NCBI GenBank assembly: GCA_030044035.1
Contig: JASHWN010000575.1
Location: 1 to 9,473 of the forward strand
DNA: 9,473 nucleotides
DNA from: Xanthobacteraceae bacterium
Lineage (GTDB): Bacteria > Pseudomonadota > Alphaproteobacteria > Rhizobiales > Xanthobacteraceae
Direction: 5' to 3'
The translations under genes and the position numbers were made by a program. Below, piece by piece: positions 1 through 6,207 of this stretch (within the stretch, counting starts at the first letter, position 1; every line of letters starts with the position of its first letter). The notes beneath the pieces were generated by a model. It searched no databases and had not been told where the DNA came from. It saw only the letters and a list, made by a program, of their open reading frames with translations.

Positions 1-1
1 C

Positions 2-565
2 ATCAAGCGCGGCAAATTGTGGGACGCGTTCGCCGCTGACGAGCGGCCGGTGCTGTTGATCGACGAGATCGACAAGGCCGACATCGAGTTCACCAACGAC
101 CTGTTGCAGGAACTCGACCGCATGGAGTTCTTCGTCTACGAAACCGGCGAGACCATCCGCGCCCGCCGCCGGCCCATCGTGGTCATCACTTCCAACAACG
201 AGAAGGAGCTGCCGGACGCGTTCCTGCGCCGCTGTTTCTTCCACTACATCCGCTTTCCCGACGCCGACACCATGCGCGCCATCGTCGACGTGCACTTTCC
301 CGGCATCAAGCAGCGGCTGGTTTCCGAGGCACTCCGGCTGTTCTACGAAATCCGCGACGTGCCCGGCGTGAAGAAGAAACCCTCGACCTCGGAACTGCTC
401 GACTGGCTCAAGCTTCTGATGGTTGAGGACATATCGCCGGAGACCTTGCGCGAGCGCGATCCCAAACGCCTGATCCCGCCGCTGCACGGCGCGCTGTTGA
501 AGAACGAGCAGGACGTCCACCTGTTCGAACGCCTCGCCTTCATGGCCCGCCGCGAGGGGCGGTAA
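2..565 (+). CDS. MoxR-type AAA+ ATPase, C-terminal part (5' end outside the window)
   Basis: About 187 codons of the gene are visible and the reading frame is open to the left edge, so the N-terminal part with the Walker A loop is missing. The visible part opens near the Walker B motif (VLLIDEIDKAD), followed by a sensor-1 segment (ITSNNEKELPDAFLRRC) whose Asn and Arg-Arg fit the sensor and arginine-finger positions of MoxR proteins. The tail (GALLKNEQDVHLFERLAF) is the usual end of this subfamily. MoxR ATPases are thought to act as chaperones that remodel or activate partner proteins, often paired with a von Willebrand factor A (CoxE-like) protein. No such partner follows here: the next gene is a solute-binding protein after a palindromic repeat. 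The family call is firm; the target is unknown. The TTG at 17 is an internal codon, not the start. Confidence 0.9.
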   Translation: MKRGKLWDAFAADERPVLLIDEIDKADIEFTNDLLQELDRMEFFVYETGETIRARRRPIVVITSNNEKELPDAFLRRCFFHYIRFPDADTMRAIVDVHFPGIKQRLVSEALRLFYEIRDVPGVKKKPSTSELLDWLKLLMVEDISPETLRERDPKRLIPPLHGALLKNEQDVHLFERLAFMARREGR

Positions 566-577
566 GATAATCATCAT

Positions 578-669
578 CATTGCGAGGCAAGCAGTGCCGA
601 AGCAATCCAGGGCGGGGTGCACCGTCCAGGGTCCGGCTGGATTGCTTCGTCGCTTCGCTCCTCGCAATG
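578..669. repeat. Dispersed palindromic repeat (REP-like), long hairpin after moxR
   Basis: Two 33-base arms (578-610 and 637-669) are inverted copies around a 26-base loop. The outer 10 bases (CATTGCGAGG) and the inner 13 (CGAAGCAATCCAG) pair perfectly, and the 10 bases between them pair poorly. The minus strand reads CEERSDEAIQ in one frame, a spurious peptide I recall as a trace of this repeat in alphaproteobacterial genomes. It begins 12 bases after the moxR stop and ends 52 bases before the tctC start. A hairpin of this size could end moxR transcription or protect its mRNA, though no T-run follows. The structure is seen directly; its membership of a dispersed family is from memory. Confidence 0.85.
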
Positions 670-708
670 ACGGTCTGCGAAATCCGCACTACGATTGTTG
701 CGACCTGC

Positions 709-715
709 GGGAGGA
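709..715 (+). promoter_or_regulatory. Ribosome binding site deciding the start of the TctC-type gene
   Basis: GGGAGGA lies six bases before the ATG at 722. It favours that ATG over the in-frame TTG at 695, which would add nine residues before the signal peptide. Confidence 0.75.
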
Positions 716-721
716 AGCGCC

Positions 722-1708
722 ATGAGCAAACATTTCACGCGCCGCACCGCGCTCGGCGGCGTCGCTGGCCTTGCGGCCACGGCAACGACGGGCGCCTTCG
801 CCCAAACGACCGCCTGGCCGGCGCGCGCCATCACCCTCATTCACGGCTTCCCGGCCGGCGGCCCGTCCGACCTCATCGCCCGCATTCTCGCCGAGGGCTT
901 GACCAAGGCGCTCGGCCAATCGGTCATCGTCGAGGCGCGGCCGGGCGCCTCGGGCACCATGGCGGCCGGCCAGGTGGCGCGCGCCGCGCCCGACGGCTAC
1001 ACGCTGATGGTGATCCCGTCCGGCTTCGCCAGCGCCGCGGCGACGTTCGCGCATCTGCCGTACCGCTCGGTCGAAGACTTCGCGCCCATCAGTTTGGTGT
1101 CCGAATATCCCTATCTGATGTGCACCAATGCGGCGAGCGGCATCGCAAATGTCGCCGCGCTTCTGCAGGCAGCCAAGACGCGCAAAACGCCGCTGCTCTA
1201 CGGCACGCCCGGAATCGGCTCCGGCCCGCAGCTCGCCATTGAACTGTTCGCGCAAAAAACCGGGGTCAAATTCCAGCACGTGCCGTATCGCGGCAGCGCG
1301 CCGGCTTCCGCCGAACTGCTTGCCGGCCGGCTCGATTTCATGATGGACCCGCCGGCAACCCTGATCGAATTCGTGCGCAACGGCCGGCTCAACGCGCTCG
1401 CGGTGTCGAGCGCCAAGCGCTATTTCGCGCTGCCCGAAGTGCCGACCATCGCCGAAAGCGGCGTGCCGGGCTTCGACGTGAGCGCCTGGCAGGGCCTGAT
1501 TGCCCCCGCCGGCCTGCCAGAGCCGATCGTGCGCCGCCTCAACGCCGAAGTGGTGCGCCTCGTCGACGAACCGGCGACGATCGCGCGGCTAAAAACCTTC
1601 GGCAACGAGCCGGCGCCGTCCAGTCCCGAACAATTCAAGCAGCGCCTGGTCGACGACATCGCGCTGTGGACCGCGCTCGCCGACGAGATTCACTTCGAGA
1701 AGATTTGA
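722..1708 (+). CDS. Tripartite tricarboxylate transporter (TctC/Bug) family periplasmic substrate-binding protein
   Basis: 328 residues, normal for the Bug/TctC family. Residues 1-27 form a signal peptide with an Arg-Arg pair (FTRRTALGG), an Ala/Gly-rich core and a probable cleavage site after AFA, so export is by Sec or possibly Tat. The mature protein starts WPARAITLIHGFPAGGPSD, the typical first strand and ligand loop of the family. Other landmarks are a GTPGIGSGPQLA segment, the HVPYRGSAP loop, the LLAGRLDFMMD helix and FALPEVPTIAESGVPGFD near the C-terminus. Such proteins bind small carboxylates in the periplasm. Genes for the membrane subunits TctA and TctB are absent nearby, so this is an orphan, as is common in Bradyrhizobium and Bordetella relatives. 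Its ligand cannot be read from the sequence. No promoter is obvious in the 52 bases between it and the upstream repeat. Confidence 0.93.
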   Translation: MSKHFTRRTALGGVAGLAATATTGAFAQTTAWPARAITLIHGFPAGGPSDLIARILAEGLTKALGQSVIVEARPGASGTMAAGQVARAAPDGYTLMVIPSGFASAAATFAHLPYRSVEDFAPISLVSEYPYLMCTNAASGIANVAALLQAAKTRKTPLLYGTPGIGSGPQLAIELFAQKTGVKFQHVPYRGSAPASAELLAGRLDFMMDPPATLIEFVRNGRLNALAVSSAKRYFALPEVPTIAESGVPGFDVSAWQGLIAPAGLPEPIVRRLNAEVVRLVDEPATIARLKTFGNEPAPSSPEQFKQRLVDDIALWTALADEIHFEKI

Positions 1709-1731
1709 GGCCCGGCTGCCTCGCGGCTCTC

Positions 1732-1757
1732 CCCGCTTATCGCTGCGCTAATGCGGG
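1732..1757. repeat. Short dispersed palindrome after the TctC-type gene
   Basis: CCCGC-TTA pairs with TAA-GCGGG around a loop with the core GCGCAGCG (minus strand), with one bulged base. I recall this CCCG...GCGCAGCG...CGGG pattern as a frequent intergenic repeat in proteobacteria. It lies between two convergent genes, 23 bases after the tctC stop and 26 before the 3' end of the next gene, so it may serve as a transcription end for either strand. Confidence 0.6.
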
Positions 1758-1783
1758 CTACGCGCTTAGTCTTCAGGCGTCTG

Positions 1784-2257
1784 CTACGCCGAGCCCTTCA
1801 GGTGCTTGTCGCACTCGCTCCAATAGCCGCCGCCCTTTTCGATCCATTTAAGGCCGCCATTGGCATTGGATGCCTTGTTCGCCTTGTATTGATCGACGCA
1901 GGTGTGCAGGCGCGCCTTGCCCTCCGACTCTTTGGAATATTTGGGATTGACGGCCGACGGGAACACGGCGCTGCCGCTGGCAGCTGGCGCGGGCGTTTTC
2001 GCCGCCTTCTTCTCGGCAGGCGCTGCGGCTGGAGCCGGGGCCGGGCTACTTGCTGCTGGGGCCGCGGCCGCTTCGGCGCCGCACTCCGCCTTGCGGAAGT
2101 CGTTCCATTTCATGCCGTTGAGAGTGCCGGCTTTCTTCGCCGCCTCATACTTGGCGCTGCACTCTTTCATGGTCAGGGCCTGTGCCGGAATCGGGACGGC
2201 ACTATTGGCAAGGGCCGCGAGAAGAATTCCCGAGGCGATCGCTAACTGGGATTTCAT
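1784..2257 (-). CDS. Secreted protein with two copies of a Cys-bounded unit joined by an Ala/Pro linker
   Basis: 157 residues with a signal peptide (residues 1-27, probable cleavage after AQA). Two related units are visible. Unit 1, about residues 30-59, reads MKECSAKYEAAKKAG then LNGMKWNDFRKAEC. Unit 2, about 117-149, reads LHTCVDQYKANKASNANG then GLKWIEKGGGYWSEC. Each begins and ends with a Cys (C33/C59 and C120/C149) and carries G-[ML]-K-W in the middle, so each unit probably closes its own disulfide. Residues 61-95 are an Ala/Pro/Lys-rich flexible linker. The start is supported by AGGAGGAA about six bases upstream. Similar proteins are, from memory, annotated as hypothetical in Bradyrhizobium. 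Function unknown. It lies downstream of the psiF-like and yidB-like genes on the same strand. Confidence 0.8.
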   Translation of the reverse strand: MKSQLAIASGILLAALANSAVPIPAQALTMKECSAKYEAAKKAGTLNGMKWNDFRKAECGAEAAAAPAASSPAPAPAAAPAEKKAAKTPAPAASGSAVFPSAVNPKYSKESEGKARLHTCVDQYKANKASNANGGLKWIEKGGGYWSECDKHLKGSA

Positions 2258-2313
2258 CGCTGATTCCTCCTATGCGGTATCCGTTCGTCGCAGAGTGCTT
2301 GGTTCCATGAGGC

Positions 2314-2553
2314 TCAAGAACCCGAGCTCTCGCAACTCTTCTCGAAGCTCGTTTCAGCGGCACCATGCAGCTTTTGCTTCGCTGCCTGCTGCTTGCAGCA
2401 GCTCTTCACCTTGCTGGTCAAGGCGGCTCCGTGAAGGTTGGCGGCTTCCTTTTTGCAATCGGCGCCGGCCGCCGCTGCCGGGGCAGGGGCGGTTTGCGCC
2501 AGCGCGGTGCTCGCCAAGCAAAACGACGCGAAAACGATGGCGATAATCTTCAT
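2314..2553 (-). CDS. PsiF-repeat-like small secreted Cys protein
   Basis: 79 residues: a signal peptide (residues 1-19, probable cleavage after ALA), an Ala/Pro stretch, then two Cys-bounded repeats. Repeat 1 runs from C33 (CKKEAA) to C52, repeat 2 from C53 (CKQQAAKQK) to C74. Both contain LHGAA in the centre and end KSC. This resembles the PsiF repeat (C-x2-[QE]A-x3-L-x-G-x-[AR]-x5-C), named after the phosphate-starvation-inducible E. coli protein of unknown function. AGGAGGAGG directly precedes the chosen ATG, so I reject the 15-codon longer frame starting at 2598. The gene lies 53 bases after the yidB-like stop and 56 before the start of the next gene, so the three may share a transcript. 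The resemblance to PsiF rests on repeat layout; there is no sign here of phosphate control. Confidence 0.8.
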   Translation of the reverse strand: MKIIAIVFASFCLASTALAQTAPAPAAAAGADCKKEAANLHGAALTSKVKSCCKQQAAKQKLHGAAETSFEKSCESSGS

Positions 2554-2606
2554 TTCCTCCTCCTGAATTCTATGCGAGCGAAAACCGCGCTGAATCACGC
2601 GTTCGG

Positions 2607-2951
2607 CTACAGCTGGCCGTTCTTGCTCGCCTGATCCACGACATTGGGCAGATGCTGCGCGAGCATGTTCATAGCCGCATCGACAGGCAGGCCGAGATGA
2701 CGGGCCATTTCCTGAACCTGCGAATTGCCCAGCACCGCCTTTAATTGATCGGCCGTGATCGGCAAGTTCGCGTTGGGGCCGAGCCAGGACTGGACCTGCT
2801 TTTGCAGGCCGCCTTGCTGCAATTGGGCTACGAGCCCATTGAGATCGCCGTATTGAGTTTTTGCGAGCAGGGCATTGATCAGCTTCGGCGCTGCAGCCGC
2901 TTCAATCTGTCCAAGCGCCCCACCGAGATTGAGTTCGTCGAGTAAGCCCAT
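2607..2951 (-). CDS. yidB: YidB family protein (formerly within DUF937)
   Basis: 114 residues opening MGLLDEL, followed by LVAQLQQGGLQKQVQSWLG (residues about 41-59) and a C-terminal half with ITADQLKAVLG, VQEMARHLGLP and LAQHLPNVVDQAS. These match E. coli YidB in order and spacing (GGL...SWL...GEQLESALG...LGQKLGV...LLAEQLPKIID). There is no signal peptide, so the protein is probably cytoplasmic. Its role is not established. GGAGG five bases upstream supports the ATG at 2951 over the GTG four codons earlier, which overlaps that site. It is the first gene of a minus-strand series of three and is divergent from the DUF3551 gene across 259 bases. Confidence 0.88.
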   Translation of the reverse strand: MGLLDELNLGGALGQIEAAAAPKLINALLAKTQYGDLNGLVAQLQQGGLQKQVQSWLGPNANLPITADQLKAVLGNSQVQEMARHLGLPVDAAMNMLAQHLPNVVDQASKNGQL

Positions 2952-3057
2952 GTTGGCCTCCACATCAGGGACGCGCCGAGGCTAGGGTGCGTCAATGTCA
3001 GACCGACGACACGAGCTTAAAGGAATCCGGCTACCGACACTAGAGCATAGAAGGCAA

Positions 3058-3086
3058 GCAATACCTCTCGGTAATCAGGCAATACC
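3058..3086. promoter_or_regulatory. Operator-like array of three AATACC half-sites
   Basis: AATACC at 3060-3065, its near-inverse GGTAAT at 3070-3075 and AATACC again at 3081-3086 have centres 10 and 11 bases apart, so they lie on one face of the helix. The outer pair extends to an exact direct repeat, GCAATACC. It sits between the divergent yidB-like and DUF3551 genes, about 110-125 bases from both starts, where a regulator or a shared promoter would be expected. No regulator gene is nearby, and the function is inferred from the layout only. Confidence 0.35.
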
Positions 3087-3210
3087 CCCGCGTAGCAAGC
3101 GGAACCCGAGCCGATTCAAATTTTCGCTCGCGATCTCGTGAAGGTGCGAGGCAATAAAGCCGGCGCGCCGGTGTTCAACCTACGACCGGCTGTAGTCCAG
3201 CGAGGGGATC

Positions 3211-3501
3211 ATGAAAGCGATGCTGCTCGCCTTCGGCGCCACCGCGGCGATCATTGCGGCGGCCGTGCTCGGCGCCGCCGCGCCAGCGCAGGCGCAGAAC
3301 TATCCGTGGTGCGCCTATTACGCCATGGGCGAGGATGGCGGTGGCACCAATTGCGGCTTTGTCAGCTATGAGCAGTGTATGGCCACGCTCAGCGGCATGG
3401 GCGGCTTTTGCGTGCAGAACAATCAATACCATCCGCCGGCCGGCCCCGCCGGCGTACATCGCGCGGCGAGCCGGTCGCATAAGCATCAGCATCGTTCGTA
3501 A
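3211..3501 (+). CDS. DUF3551 family small secreted protein
   Basis: 96 residues. A signal peptide covers residues 1-28 (cleavage after AQA), and the mature protein begins QNYPWCAYYAMG. The core carries four Cys (34, 48, 56, 67) in the pattern YPWCAYY...GGTNCGF...YEQCMATLSGMGGFC, which is the DUF3551 signature, followed by NQYHPP and a short His/Ser/Arg-rich tail. The four Cys probably form two disulfides in the periplasm. DUF3551 proteins are small, often present in many copies in Bradyrhizobium and relatives, and have no known function. AGGGG just before the ATG gives the start. Convergent with the FAD oxidoreductase gene. Confidence 0.9.
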   Translation: MKAMLLAFGATAAIIAAAVLGAAAPAQAQNYPWCAYYAMGEDGGGTNCGFVSYEQCMATLSGMGGFCVQNNQYHPPAGPAGVHRAASRSHKHQHRS

Positions 3502-3634
3502 GCGGACCCGGAACGGCGTCGCTCGCGAGCGCCGCATTGATTCGCGAAAGCAAATCATTCTGGCAATAAAAGCCACATAGTTTCAATCACTTGTCTCGAA
3601 CAGCTATAAGGGCTTCGGAGCTGCAAGTCCGACT

Positions 3635-3657
3635 AAGCGCAAAGCTCGAAGGCGCTT
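3635..3657. terminator. Hairpin at the junction of the convergent DUF3551 and oxidoreductase genes
   Basis: AAGCGC and GCGCTT form a perfect 6-bp stem around an 11-base loop, touching the stop codon of the oxidoreductase gene. No T-run follows on either strand, so a terminator role is only possible. A separate 12-base perfect palindrome (CGCTCGCGAGCG, 3520-3531) lies 18 bases after the DUF3551 stop. Confidence 0.3.
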
Positions 3658-5141
3658 TAATCTCCCGCGCCTTGGTGCGAAGGCTCTGAGTCTTGCTGCC
3701 GGGGTGCGGCATGTTCGGCTTCATCGACGCGCGCGTCGGGCGGCACGATGGATCCGGAAGCCGCTGCATCCGCCGCTGGGCTTTGCGTTGGCGGTTCGGA
3801 CGCGCTGCGCTGCGCAACAGCACGCGCCTGGGCGCGGCGCTCGGCGGCGCCGTCGGTCAGCCGCTTGATCCACACCCGCAGCTGCGCCGCGGTGCGGCCG
3901 AACACGCCGCCGGCCCACACCAGTTCGAACGGCGTGAACTTGCGCCAGGTCTCGTCGCCCTCGACGATGGCGCGGGCGACGATGTTGCCGGCCATGGCGG
4001 TGGTGTCGAGGCCGTGGCCGCCAAAGCCGCTGGCAAGCCAGACGCCGGGACCAAGCTCGCCGATCTGCGGCATGCGGTGTACGGTGTTGCCGAGCGTGCC
4101 GTTCCAGGCGTAATCGACCGCGACGCGGCCGAGCTGCGGATAGGTCTTCGCAATGTCGCTGGTGAGCGCCGCGCGATAGCGGCGCGGATTGCGCGGCCAC
4201 ACCGTGGCGCGGCCCGACCACATCAGCCGGTCGCCGCCGACGATGCGATAATGATTGTCGGCGAGATCGGTGTCGCTCACCGCGCCGCGATAGCCGACCG
4301 CCGCCGTCAGCCGATCGCGCTCGATCGGCGCAGTGACAATCACATAGGTGGTGATCGGCACCAGGGTCGCGGCGACGCGCGGCAACAAACCTTTGAGCTC
4401 GACATTGCCGGCAAGCACGACATGAGCGGCGCGCAGCCGCGCTGCCGGCGTCGTGACGCGCTTGCGCACCCCGGTCGGATCGATCGACAACGCCGGCGTC
4501 GTCTCGAAAATTCGGGCGCCGTCGCGCTCGGCGGCGGCGGCAAGCTTGAGCGCATAATTGAGCGGATGGATGGTGAAGGCGCGCAAGAAGTGAATGGCGC
4601 CAAAATAGCGCTCGCTGCGCAGAAACGCCCGCACGCGCTCGGTCGGCCAGCCCTCGACCTCGCAGCCGAGATCGCCGAGCAGGCCGATGGTGCGAAACAG
4701 CTCGTCGCTGTCGTCGACTTTCGATACGTAAAGCCAGCCGGCTTCGGGATCGATGCCGTCGGCGCCTTCGGCCGCAATGGTGTCGCGCACGTAATCGAGC
4801 CCGGCCTGCGACAGCGCCCAAAGGTCCTTGGCATGCTCGAAGCCGACCCGCGCGACGATTTTATCCGCATCTGCGGCAAAGCCGGGCAGCACGAAGCCGG
4901 TGTTGCGCCCGGAAGCGCTGCCGGCGAGCCGGCCGGCTTCCAGCAAGGCCACCGACCAGCCGCGGCGCGCCACCTCGCGCGCGGCGGTCAGCCCGGCCAG
5001 GCCGCCGCCGATGACGGCGACGTCGACGTCGAGATCGACCGCAAGCGGCGGCCGCGGCTCGACCGGCAGCATGGTCGCCGCATACCAGGAGCGGCCGTAG
5101 GCGGCGGCCGGATCGGCGTGTTCATTCATGCGTGTGGGCAT
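3657..5141 (-). CDS. FAD-dependent oxidoreductase, DAO superfamily, gamma-glutamylputrescine oxidase (PuuB)-like
   Basis: 494 residues. The N-terminal Rossmann fold shows VAVIGGGLAGLTAA (residues 41-54) and the ribose-binding acid E68 in LLEAG. It is followed by SASGRNTGFVLPG, close to the SGRNGG signature of PuuB-like amine and amino-acid oxidases. A second flavin motif near the C-terminus, VWLASGFGGHGLDTT (367-381), completes the DAO fold. The substrate region includes RAFTIHPLNYALKLA. These enzymes oxidise the C-N bond of amines or N-substituted amino acids with FAD; the substrate here is unknown. No signal peptide, so cytoplasmic. About 60 residues at the C-terminus (435-494) are a low-complexity Ala/Pro/Glu/Gln tail beyond the catalytic fold. 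The start is uncertain: ATGs at 5141 and 5129 are both weakly supported. It is divergent from the phosphatase operon across about 60 bases. Confidence 0.9.
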   Translation of the reverse strand: MPTRMNEHADPAAAYGRSWYAATMLPVEPRPPLAVDLDVDVAVIGGGLAGLTAAREVARRGWSVALLEAGRLAGSASGRNTGFVLPGFAADADKIVARVGFEHAKDLWALSQAGLDYVRDTIAAEGADGIDPEAGWLYVSKVDDSDELFRTIGLLGDLGCEVEGWPTERVRAFLRSERYFGAIHFLRAFTIHPLNYALKLAAAAERDGARIFETTPALSIDPTGVRKRVTTPAARLRAAHVVLAGNVELKGLLPRVAATLVPITTYVIVTAPIERDRLTAAVGYRGAVSDTDLADNHYRIVGGDRLMWSGRATVWPRNPRRYRAALTSDIAKTYPQLGRVAVDYAWNGTLGNTVHRMPQIGELGPGVWLASGFGGHGLDTTAMAGNIVARAIVEGDETWRKFTPFELVWAGGVFGRTAAQLRVWIKRLTDGAAERRAQARAVAQRSASEPPTQSPAADAAASGSIVPPDARVDEAEHAAPRQQDSEPSHQGAGD

Positions 5142-5200
5142 TCGCTCGAGCTTACCGCCGCATGCTAGACTTGTGCGGGCGAGAAAGCGACATTGCCGCG

Positions 5201-5725
5201 ATGCGCCGTCTCATGCTGCTGCGCCACGCCAAGACCGAGCGCGCCGAACCCGGCGAGCGCGACCGCGACCGCAAGCTCACCAAGCGCGGCCGCGCCGATG
5301 CGCCGCTCCTCGGCGCCTACATGGCGCACCACGACCTCATTCCGGACCTTGCGCTCATCTCTCCGGCAGAGCGGACGCAGGAAACCTGGAAGCTTCTGGC
5401 CGCCGCGTTCGCCAAGCCGCCGAAGGCAACCACCGACGAGCGCATCTACAATGCGAGCGCCGACCAGCTCATGAACGTGCTGTCGGAGCCGCGCAAGGCG
5501 CGCGCGCTGCTGCTTGTCGGTCATAATCCTGGCATGCAGGATCTTGCGGTGGAACTGATCGCCGCCGGCGACGCGGCGATGCGCGAGCGCGTGACGGAAA
5601 AGCTGCCGACCTCGGGATTGGTGGTCATCGATCTGGCTTTCGACGACTGGGCGCTGCTGCATCCACGTGCCGGACGGCTCGAGCGCTTCGTCAGCCCGCG
5701 CCTGATCGCCACCGCCACCGAATAG
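5201..5725 (+). CDS. SixA-like histidine phosphatase family protein
   Basis: 174 residues of the histidine phosphatase (phosphoglycerate-mutase-like) superfamily. The catalytic motif LLRHAK places R8 and H9 at the extreme N-terminus, as in SixA. Other active-site residues fit R58 (ERTQET), E80 (TDERIY) and H108 (LVGHNPG). Small proteins of this type remove phosphate from phosphohistidine on signalling or PTS-type proteins, but the substrate cannot be told here. I chose the ATG directly before RRLMLLRHAK because the motif normally starts within the first ten residues. An in-frame ATG at 5162 would add 13 residues, and neither has a strong ribosome site. First gene of a probable three-gene operon, ending 24 bases before the next start. 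Confidence 0.88.
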   Translation: MRRLMLLRHAKTERAEPGERDRDRKLTKRGRADAPLLGAYMAHHDLIPDLALISPAERTQETWKLLAAAFAKPPKATTDERIYNASADQLMNVLSEPRKARALLLVGHNPGMQDLAVELIAAGDAAMRERVTEKLPTSGLVVIDLAFDDWALLHPRAGRLERFVSPRLIATATE

Positions 5726-5749
5726 GTTTCCGTGCGGGATTTTTGAGCC

Positions 5750-6187
5750 ATGTATAAGCGCATTTTGGTGCCAATCGATCTCGCCGACGTCGAGCTCGCC
5801 AAGCCCGCCATCGCCAGCGCGCTGATGATGGCAAAGGAAGCCGACGGCGTCGTTCGCCTCGTCAATGTGCTGCCGACCACGCCGGTTATGCTTGCCGAGT
5901 ACGTGCCGGCGGATTTCGAGGCCCAGCAGCGCTCCGCCGCCGAAGAGGCGATCGCCATCGTCGCCATGGAAACCGGACTGCCGGCGGAGCGCATATCAAC
6001 CGTGGTGCGCCAGGGCCATGTCGACCGCGAGATTTTGGACGAGGCCGCCGCGATGCACGCGGACCTCATCGTCATGAGCTCGCACCGTACCGGCATGCGC
6101 ACCTATTTTCTCGGCTCCAATGCCGGCCACGTCGTGCGCTACGCCGCCTGCTCGGTGCTCGTGGTGCGACAGCCGCCGCAGAAGTGA
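5750..6187 (+). CDS. Universal stress protein, UspF/UspG type
   Basis: 145 residues, a single Usp domain. It starts MYKRILVPID with the conserved D10, has VVRQGH (85-90) in the middle, and ends with SHRTG...YFLGSNAGHVVRYA followed by CSVLVV. This C-terminal form (SHR, then LGSNA, then VVR and CSVLVVR) matches the E. coli UspF/UspG branch rather than the plain G-2x-G-9x-G(S/T) form, so the missing first glycines reflect subfamily, not damage. LGSNA supplies the phosphate-contacting G-S of the nucleotide site. Usp proteins are cytoplasmic nucleotide-binding dimers made under stress or growth arrest. The Shine-Dalgarno region is weak. The stop lies 20 bases before the dioxygenase ATG, pointing to co-transcription. 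Confidence 0.92.
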   Translation: MYKRILVPIDLADVELAKPAIASALMMAKEADGVVRLVNVLPTTPVMLAEYVPADFEAQQRSAAEEAIAIVAMETGLPAERISTVVRQGHVDREILDEAAAMHADLIVMSSHRTGMRTYFLGSNAGHVVRYAACSVLVVRQPPQK

Positions 6188-6207
6188 AAAAGAGTGAGAG
6201 GTCCGTC

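Noticed and set aside
695..721. TTG start giving the TctC-type protein nine more residues
   Set aside because: The good ribosome site GGGAGGA precedes the ATG at 722, and the extra residues would spoil the signal peptide N-terminus.
577..840. Minus-strand 87-codon frame containing CEERSDEAIQ
   Set aside because: This peptide is a spurious translation of the dispersed palindromic repeat.
3101..3126. GGAAC resembling the -35 element of the EcfG general-stress sigma factor
   Set aside because: No matching CGTT-type -10 element is found at the required distance.
3693..5168. 491-codon open frame on the plus strand, antisense to the FAD oxidoreductase, nearly as long as the real gene
   Set aside because: Its product is Arg/Gly/Ala/His-rich with no family motifs. 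High-GC genes with strong third-position bias leave long antisense frames, and the minus strand shows clear FAD motifs.
5750..6187. Seemingly degraded ATP-binding motif in the universal stress protein
   Set aside because: The SHR...LGSNA form is normal for the UspF/UspG branch, so it is not evidence of lost function.
6184..6207. GTG start of the dioxygenase overlapping the usp stop codon
   Set aside because: GAGAGG is placed correctly for the ATG at 6208, whose product begins like other family members.
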